Assembly (NCBI GenBank): GCA_900751885.1
Contig: CAADTH010000049.1
Span: forward strand, 1 to 64,000
Origin: Clostridia bacterium
GTDB taxonomy: Bacteria > Bacillota > Clostridia > UBA1381
Length of the DNA: 64,000 bases
Reading direction: 5' to 3'
Part shown: one piece after another, positions 58,565 through 64,000 of the stretch
Numbering within the stretch: position 1 is the stretch's first letter
How the letters are laid out: the number at the start of each line of letters is the position of its first letter
Made by a program: the position numbers and the translations under genes
Notes under the pieces: model-generated
Database searches by the model: none
What the model was told of the DNA's origin: nothing
The model's input: the letters and a program-made list of their open reading frames with translations, nothing else

Positions 58565-58960
58565 TTACTCTTGCACAACATTCAGCCGTTTTTGAAGATA
58601 CGAACAAAGAGAAAACAGAAAAAAACATAGAAAAAACCACAGCACCGAATAGAGAAGACACACCTGACCAAATAGATTCAGCGGATACGCCGAATAGTCC
58701 CACACATTCATGCGAAAAAGAATGTTGAACACAAGCCCCGACACAAATTCTATCCCGGTAATGATGAGAGCGCCTGCCAAGCTTTTTTTCCAGAGAGGAA
58801 GCTGTGGCTTCCACAGGGAAAAGAGGTACAAAAAAAGAAAGCACACACCGCCTGTCAGTGCCATACTCCAATGTGTGTATCCGCGCCAGAGAATCTCCAA
58901 AAGAGGATATCCCGCCGCGCCGATAAAAAAGATTGTCCAAAGCTCTTTTTGTTTCGCCAT
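58565..58960 (-). CDS. Putative CmpB-type membrane protein (ABC_trans_CmpB)
   Basis: 131 residues with four membrane helices. The segments AGYPLLEILWRGYTHWSMAL, FVSGLVFNILFRMNVWDYSA and YPLNLFGQVCLLYSVLWFFL are characteristic of the CmpB-like integral membrane family of Firmicutes, often annotated as ABC transporter permease but without a demonstrated partner. ATG 58960 follows GGGTGAT; an ATG at 58975 is also possible. No ATP-binding protein gene is nearby. Confidence 0.85.
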   Translation of the reverse strand: MAKQKELWTIFFIGAAGYPLLEILWRGYTHWSMALTGGVCFLFLYLFSLWKPQLPLWKKSLAGALIITGIEFVSGLVFNILFRMNVWDYSAYPLNLFGQVCLLYSVLWFFLCFFLFSLCSYLQKRLNVVQE

Positions 58961-59011
58961 CGTATCACCCGCCATTTAGCATGTGACACGACAGCGATTT
59001 TATAACAGGAT

Positions 59012-59461
59012 TTATTTGTCAATTAAATATTGCTCAACGATGCTCGCCGCATCCTCGATACATCCGATGCAGGGGCGCTTTCTAAAAAATTCACTGTCTC
59101 TCGGCGTCGGCTTTGCGCCGGTATCCTTTGGCTTGTTGACACCAAGAAGGTCGCCGCATACCGTAGAGCCGTTCATGCGCTCGAATTCCTTTGCCATGTC
59201 CTGTACAAGCTGATATACCTTCTGTCGGGTCTCTAAGTCCTTTGGCTGGGACTTACTGTGCTTGAGTCCTGCAAGCATGTACATTGCCGTTACTGCGCCG
59301 CATGTGCCGCGCATCCGTCCCATGCCGCCGCCGAAGCCCTCCGCCACCCGCAGGGCGGTTTCTTTGTCCACTCCGAATACATCCGCGTAGGCGGCAATCA
59401 CTGCCTGGGAGCAGTTATAGCCATTTTTAAAGTGTTCCTTTGCCAATTCTACTCGATTCAT
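59012..59461 (-). CDS. C_GCAxxG_C_C family protein
   Basis: 149 residues with the defining cysteine pattern: NCSQAVIAAY, then MRGTCGAVTAMYMLAG (CGAxxxxxxG), STVCGDLLG and CIGCIEDAASIVEQYL. The family is thought to be redox-active or metal-binding (it is named by its motif); no reaction is established. AGGAGGGATTGTT precedes ATG 59461. It stands as a single gene between the CmpB-like gene and the repair pair. Confidence 0.92.
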   Translation of the reverse strand: MNRVELAKEHFKNGYNCSQAVIAAYADVFGVDKETALRVAEGFGGGMGRMRGTCGAVTAMYMLAGLKHSKSQPKDLETRQKVYQLVQDMAKEFERMNGSTVCGDLLGVNKPKDTGAKPTPRDSEFFRKRPCIGCIEDAASIVEQYLIDK

Positions 59462-59519
59462 AACAATCCCTCCTGATTTGGTCTATGTTCATTATAGTCT
59501 GAACCATTCAAAAAAGCAA

Positions 59520-60272
59520 CTACCGCATCTCTGTCATATGCCGCCAAAACCGCTTCGGCATATGGTTCACGCGGCATTTTTCATTCTTTCTCTCCTCAAT
59601 CGCGATGGTATCGTAAAATTCCTTCCACATTTTGCGGTAGTCCATCTCCTCTTTGCTGTAACTAAGAGATGGAATCACAGCAGAGTCCGCGAAATGACAG
59701 CCGTTCTTATCGTGGATGACACAGGTTTTGCGCGCTACATCGTGAATCAGCCACAGCATGTTGGAAAAGCGGTGTGCAAAGTGTGGGGCAACAAGGGGGA
59801 GCACATCGTGAACCGGCTCAATATCGGAATAGAAGATATTGTGCTCCAGCTCTGAAAAACGAATGAATTCGGTATAGAGATATGCCTCATTGCCCACGAG
59901 CTTTGCAAGCTTTTGCGCCTGTACCACAGCATCGTCCAAAATGTGAGCATCCACACTATTTCCGTAGCGAAGACCGGCGCGAATGTAGGAGAGAATGCGA
60001 TCTGCTTTATCATCTCGGTTGGAAAGGTACATGTAGTAGATGTTGCGCAGTGCGCGAAAGGAAACCTTCTCCTCAATAATGCGCGACACATGGGCGGCTT
60101 TTTCCTCCTCTGTGGAGATTATGAGATATTCATGGAGCAGGCTCTGCTGCATATGGGGATTGTCAGAGATGTGCGAGGGGAATTCACGGCGGAAATACGC
60201 GTCATAGATTGCCGATAAAAGTCCGTCGAAGCTGCCGTCATAGACATATATCAGAGATTTCCCGTCAGACAT
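59520..60272 (-). CDS. Putative DNA repair protein, TIGR03915 family
   Basis: 250 residues beginning LIYVYDGSFDGLLSAIYDAY, the signature start of the TIGR03915/DUF4130 family. Later HRFSNMLWLIHDVARKTCVI, DKNGCHFADSAVIPSLSYSK and PKRFWRHMTEM are also typical. It is always found with a radical SAM partner and is proposed to act in nucleic acid repair or modification. Its start overlaps the end of that partner gene by 22 bases here, so the two are translationally coupled. Confidence 0.92.
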   Translation of the reverse strand: MSDGKSLIYVYDGSFDGLLSAIYDAYFRREFPSHISDNPHMQQSLLHEYLIISTEEEKAAHVSRIIEEKVSFRALRNIYYMYLSNRDDKADRILSYIRAGLRYGNSVDAHILDDAVVQAQKLAKLVGNEAYLYTEFIRFSELEHNIFYSDIEPVHDVLPLVAPHFAHRFSNMLWLIHDVARKTCVIHDKNGCHFADSAVIPSLSYSKEEMDYRKMWKEFYDTIAIEERKNEKCRVNHMPKRFWRHMTEMR

Positions 60273-61546
60273 TTCAGCTCCTCCTCTCGCGTTGAGATGG
60301 CGAGCATGGAGGTCTGTTCATAGCAGCCGGCAAGGCGCGGCGCAAGAGAGGTATCCGCAATCAGGTTTTGCGTGATGAACTCCTCCTGAAATTTCATGCG
60401 GTCAAATAGCTTTCCGTTGCAGGTGATGAAATACTTTGCTCGCTTGATGGAAATGCGGAGCTTTTTCAAATCAGGAAAATCGAGCACACCCAGCCTGCGC
60501 GCCTTGACGATTTTCTTTGCGGATATGACACCGATTCCGGGAATCCGCAAAAGCATTTCATACGGCGCCTTGTTGATTTCAACAGGGAACTGTTCTAAAT
60601 GATGCACAGCCCAGTCGCATTTGGGGTCTAAAAGCGGATTGAAGTTCGGGCTCTCCTCGGTGAGAAGCTCGTCCGCTGTAAAGTGGTAAAAGCGCAAAAG
60701 CCAGTCTGCCTGATACAGTCGGTGCTCTCTGAGAAGCGGCGGCTCTGTGGTGGGGAGAAGCGGATTTGTGCCGACTGGAATGTATGCAGAATAGTATACG
60801 CGCTTTAAGCTGAATTTCTGGTACAGGTTTTCCGACAGCGTCAGAATCTGCCGGTCACTTTCCGGCGTTGCTCCGACAATCATTTGGGTGCTCTGTCCGC
60901 CTGGGATAAACTTCGGCGCGTGCCGGTAGAGCGCAAGCTCATTTTTGTTTTGGGCAATGCCTGACTGCAGCAGCCGCATTGGACGCACAATCGCCTGCTT
61001 CGTCTTTTGCGGCGCGAATTCGGAGAGCGATTTTGCGCTCGGAAGCTCGATATTCACGCTCATGCGGTCGGCGAGAAACCCAAGCTGCGTAATCAGCTCT
61101 GGGGATGCGCCTGGAATCGCTTTGACGTGGATATAACCGTTGAATCGGTGCCGGTGCCTCAAAAGAGACACAATCTCCAGCATTTTCTCCGCCGTATAGT
61201 CAGGATTTTTGATGACCGCACTGCTCAAAAACAGCCCCTCAATATAGTTGCGCTTATAAAAATTGATGGTCAAATCTACGATTTCTTCGGGTGTAAAGGT
61301 TGCGCGGGGGGTATCGTTCGAAATGCGGTTCAAGCAGTATTGACAGTCGTAAATACAGGCGTTGCTCATCAGGATTTTCAAAAGGGAAATACACCGTCCG
61401 TCCGCGGCAAAGGAATGGCACAGCCCACAGCTTGCCGCCGCGCCGATTCCATCCGGCGTATTCTCGCGGCTTGAGCCGCTGGAACAGCACGACACATCAT
61501 ATTTTGCCGCGTCAGTTAAAATTTTCAGCTTGTCGAGAACCTCCAT
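60251..61546 (-). CDS. Putative DNA modification/repair radical SAM protein, TIGR03916 family
   Basis: 431 residues from ATG 61546 (AGGAGGT upstream). The radical SAM site is CIYDCQYC (CxxxCxxC), preceded by GRCISLLKILMSN. The central barrel contains FIPGGQSTQMIVGATPESDR. The C-terminal region has a helix-hairpin-helix DNA-binding motif, LLRIPGIGVISAKKIVKARR. It is thought to perform radical chemistry on DNA together with the TIGR03915 protein encoded next to it. An N-terminal extra cysteine-rich segment (SCCSSGSSRENT) is part of the family. The substrate lesion is not known. Confidence 0.93.
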   Translation of the reverse strand: MEVLDKLKILTDAAKYDVSCCSSGSSRENTPDGIGAAASCGLCHSFAADGRCISLLKILMSNACIYDCQYCLNRISNDTPRATFTPEEIVDLTINFYKRNYIEGLFLSSAVIKNPDYTAEKMLEIVSLLRHRHRFNGYIHVKAIPGASPELITQLGFLADRMSVNIELPSAKSLSEFAPQKTKQAIVRPMRLLQSGIAQNKNELALYRHAPKFIPGGQSTQMIVGATPESDRQILTLSENLYQKFSLKRVYYSAYIPVGTNPLLPTTEPPLLREHRLYQADWLLRFYHFTADELLTEESPNFNPLLDPKCDWAVHHLEQFPVEINKAPYEMLLRIPGIGVISAKKIVKARRLGVLDFPDLKKLRISIKRAKYFITCNGKLFDRMKFQEEFITQNLIADTSLAPRLAGCYEQTSMLAISTREEELKCLTGNL

Positions 61547-61671
61547 ACAGCACACCTCCTAATAAGAATATTATATAGTGCGAACAAACGTTTGTCAAGA
61601 GAAATAATTCCAGCATAATATTGCCCTCTGGGCAGAAAATATTGTTAAGGAAAGAAACGGAGGAATTCAAC

Positions 61672-63363
61672 ATGTCAACAATCATTGTAATGGTGCAGTT
61701 CTTTTTCACAATCGTGATTGGACTATATTTTCTCGGACAGCTGAAAAACCAGCAGGGGACAAGAAACTCACTGGAGAAGGACACAAAAAAGGAGCTCGAA
61801 AAGCTCAATCAGATGCGCAGAATCTCCCTCACAAAGCCACTGACCGAAAAGACACGACCGTCCGCGCTGACCGAAATCATCGGACAGGATGAGGGTGTGA
61901 AGGCACTTCGGGTCGCACTGTGCGGACCAAATCCACAGCATGTACTCATCTATGGACCGCCGGGGGTGGGAAAAACAGCGGCGGCGCGCGTTGCGCTGAA
62001 GGAGGCTGTCAAAACAGAGGGGTCTCCTTTTTTGAAGGATGCAAAATTTGTGGAAACCGACGCAACCACCATGCGCTTTGACGAGAGAAGCATCGCAGAC
62101 CCACTGATTGGATCTGTGCATGACCCAATCTATCAGGGCGCCGGCGCGTATGGACAGGCAGGCGTCCCACAGCCAAAGGAAGGCGCGGTCACAAAGGCAC
62201 ACGGCGGCGTTTTATTTATCGACGAGATTGGCGAACTTCACCCTGTTCAGATGAACAAGCTTTTGAAGGTACTCGAGGATCGCAAGGTGTCGTTTGAGAG
62301 TGCGTACTACTCGGAGGAGGACTCCAACATTCCGCGCCATATCCACGACGTGTTCAAAAATGGACTTCCGGCGGATTTTCGTCTGGTCGGCGCGACCACC
62401 AGAAGCCCGGAGGAAATTCCCCCGGCGGTTCGCTCCAGATGTATGGAAATCTTCTTTCATGGACTGGAGGAGGAGGATTTAAAGAGAATTGTGGAAAACG
62501 CGTCTGAAAAGCTGGACGCGGTTTTAGAGGAAGGCTGTGCTGACCTGATTTGCTCCTATGCTCAAAACGGACGCGACGCGGTGCGGATTTTGCAGACAGC
62601 GGCGAGCGCGGCAATTTTAGAAAAGCGAAGGACAATCGAAATCACAGATGTGGAGTGGGTGGTGAAAACAGGACGCTATGTGCCGAGATACCATCCATGC
62701 GTCAGCAAGGGAGAGCGGATTGGCGTGGTCAATGGGTTGGGGGTTTCAGGACCCGGCGGCGGCATTCTGATGTGCATTGAGGTGTCGGCGGAAAAGGTAC
62801 GCCACGGAAGAGGCACTGTCGCGTGCACAGGAATTGTAGAAAAGGAGAGCATGGAGCAGGGCACGCACCGCCTGTCGCGCACCAGCACGGCAAAAGCGGC
62901 GGTCGACAATGTGATGACAGCGCTGTATCAGGTGGCTGGAATCGACAGGCTCGATTACTGCATCCACATCAATTTTCCTGGCGGAATGCCCGTTGATGGA
63001 CCGTCAGCAGGAACCGCCATCTTTTGCGCTGTGTATTCCGCGGTCAAGAAGGTGCCGATTGACAATCTGATTGCCCTGACAGGGGAGGTGTCCATCCAGG
63101 GACTGGTAAAACCAGTCGGCGGCGTGGATGAAAAAATCGAGGCGGCACGAAAAGCAGGCGCAGCTCGCGTCTACATTCCGCGCGAAAACATGCAGAAGTC
63201 ATTTTCAAGCATGGGTATCGACGTTGTGCCGGTTCGAACGCTCACAGAGATTTTGCAGCATATATTCGGCGAGGAGGAACAAAAGATTGTCGAAATCGAG
63301 CCGGGGACTCCTTCCGCGGCGGTGGTCAGCGCGAAAGGAACACAAAAAGGCTTGAATTATTGA
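61672..63363 (+). CDS. lonB: ATP-dependent protease LonB
   Basis: 563 residues from ATG 61672 (GGAGG upstream). An N-terminal membrane helix (about 3-21) anchors the protein. The AAA+ module has Walker A GPPGVGKTAAAR and Walker B GGVLFIDEIGEL. The C-terminal Lon protease domain has catalytic Ser in VDGPSAGTA and Lys in KPVGGVDEKIEAA. It matches the B. subtilis LonB type, which degrades specific regulators during sporulation. It is followed by the classical Lon gene, the usual lonB-lonA order of spore-formers, which suggests a sporulating ancestor. Confidence 0.96.
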   Translation: MSTIIVMVQFFFTIVIGLYFLGQLKNQQGTRNSLEKDTKKELEKLNQMRRISLTKPLTEKTRPSALTEIIGQDEGVKALRVALCGPNPQHVLIYGPPGVGKTAAARVALKEAVKTEGSPFLKDAKFVETDATTMRFDERSIADPLIGSVHDPIYQGAGAYGQAGVPQPKEGAVTKAHGGVLFIDEIGELHPVQMNKLLKVLEDRKVSFESAYYSEEDSNIPRHIHDVFKNGLPADFRLVGATTRSPEEIPPAVRSRCMEIFFHGLEEEDLKRIVENASEKLDAVLEEGCADLICSYAQNGRDAVRILQTAASAAILEKRRTIEITDVEWVVKTGRYVPRYHPCVSKGERIGVVNGLGVSGPGGGILMCIEVSAEKVRHGRGTVACTGIVEKESMEQGTHRLSRTSTAKAAVDNVMTALYQVAGIDRLDYCIHINFPGGMPVDGPSAGTAIFCAVYSAVKKVPIDNLIALTGEVSIQGLVKPVGGVDEKIEAARKAGAARVYIPRENMQKSFSSMGIDVVPVRTLTEILQHIFGEEEQKIVEIEPGTPSAAVVSAKGTQKGLNY

Positions 63364-63454
63364 CCTTTACAGTATATAATAGGATGGTATACCCCAATGC
63401 AATATTGGGAATCAGAAGAAATCAGTTAGACGATTGAAGTGGGAGTTGAATAGA

Positions 63455-64000
63455 TTGGCATCCAATATTATGAATGTACAGACGCTTCCTCTGCTTGCGC
63501 TGAGAGGGATTCTCGTCTTTCCGTATATGGTCATCAATTTTGATGTGGGACGCGAAAAATCTGTCCGCGCACTGGAGGCGGCAATGGCGGCGGATCAGAC
63601 GATTTTTCTCGTGTCACAGAGGGATATCTCTATTGAGGAACCGAAAGCGGATGATTTGTTTTCCGTCGGGGTCATCGCCAAGGTAAAGCAGGTGATGAAG
63701 CTTCCGGGCGGAGTGGTGCGTGTGCTGATTGAAGGAATCGGGCGCGCGCGTATCCTTTCCGTGGAGGACGGTGGAACATATTCGATTGCGCAGGTGGAAC
63801 AGATGGAGGACGAAGCAGGCGGCGACGAGGCAAAGAACGCGGCATACCTCAGAAAGCTCCGCTTTGCGTTTGAGGACTATTTTTCCGCAAACCCAAAGCT
63901 CAACGCGGAGAAGTTTTTGTCCATCATCTCCATCAAGGAGGCAGGACAGTTCGCGGATGCTGTCGCGGCGAACATTGAGCTTGATTTGGACATCAAGCAG
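63455..64000 (+). CDS. lon: ATP-dependent protease Lon (LonA), 5' part
   Basis: The frame runs off the window end without a stop. The N-terminal substrate-binding domain is clear: TLPLLALRGILVFPYMVINF, DVGREKSVRALEAAMAADQT, then VGVIAKVKQVMKLPGGVVRV and LIEGIGRARIL. AAA+ and protease domains lie beyond the window. I place the start at TTG 63455 (GTGGGAG nine bases upstream); an ATG at 63470 is the alternative. It degrades misfolded and regulatory proteins. It lies 91 bases behind lonB. Confidence 0.95.
   Translation, partial: MASNIMNVQTLPLLALRGILVFPYMVINFDVGREKSVRALEAAMAADQTIFLVSQRDISIEEPKADDLFSVGVIAKVKQVMKLPGGVVRVLIEGIGRARILSVEDGGTYSIAQVEQMEDEAGGDEAKNAAYLRKLRFAFEDYFSANPKLNAEKFLSIISIKEAGQFADAVAANIELDLDIKQ

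Overview
The window looks like a chromosomal segment of a Gram-positive, plant-polysaccharide-degrading member of the Clostridia. Supporting signs are AGGAGG ribosome binding sites, sigma-A promoters with 17-bp spacers, an ECF sigma/DUF4179 pair, a LonB-Lon pair, a TIGR03915/TIGR03916-type repair pair and a TnpX-family transposon. The large secreted enzymes suggest a pectin specialist, possibly from the gut. The genus cannot be fixed from the sequence alone.

Layout. (1) 1-9000: the end of an rRNA operon (5S) and tRNA-Leu(CAG), then an accessory zone rich in debris: a broken gene, an ECF sigma factor/membrane regulator/polysaccharide deacetylase cluster, a beheaded methyltransferase, an orphan type I-C-like CRISPR array (8 repeats, no cas genes), a nonsense-broken small gene, a candidate small RNA, and a ribbon-helix-helix gene frameshifted by a 14-bp tandem repeat. 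A subtilisin-like protease and an XRE regulator/membrane-protein pair follow. (2) 8061-19995: an AraC regulator, a secreted multidomain GH95 enzyme and a 2067-residue secreted PL11 rhamnogalacturonan lyase. (3) 20012-34422: a 14.4-kb transposon (tnpV, RHH gene, tnpW-like gene, large serine recombinase) inserted in the loop of the terminator shared by the PL11 gene and the convergent AraC gene. Its cargo is a redox cassette: three flavodoxins, an FMN reductase, two aldo/keto reductases, an SDR, a carboxymuconolactone-decarboxylase-like protein, a cupin, a RibD/DHFR-like reductase and an iron-type alcohol dehydrogenase, with OmpR-, LysR- and MerR-type regulators. (4) 34446-49005: the carbohydrate locus resumes with AraC, a GH115-like enzyme, GH42, fructuronate reductase, mannonate dehydratase, a second AraC, a secreted SASA-type acetylesterase and a heparinase II/III-like lyase. 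(5) 49044-64000: mostly housekeeping genes: DUF1848, MATE transporter, HD hydrolase, G5/3D cell-wall protein, KsgA, XRE regulator, an antiporter behind a fluoride riboswitch, tRNA-Gln(CTG), a C_GCAxxG_C_C protein, the repair pair, LonB and the start of Lon.

The carbohydrate genes fit one programme (inference). Secreted GH95, PL11 and acetylesterase would open an acidic plant polysaccharide such as rhamnogalacturonan. The signal-less GH115-like, GH42 and lyase-like proteins would finish uronic-acid- and galactose-bearing oligomers in the cytoplasm. UxuB and UxuA would then carry fructuronate to 2-keto-3-deoxygluconate. No sugar transporter and no UxaC are present, so uptake and the first isomerisation must be encoded elsewhere. 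The three secreted enzymes share a short FLWD/FLWN-type module, which suggests a common surface or localisation role.
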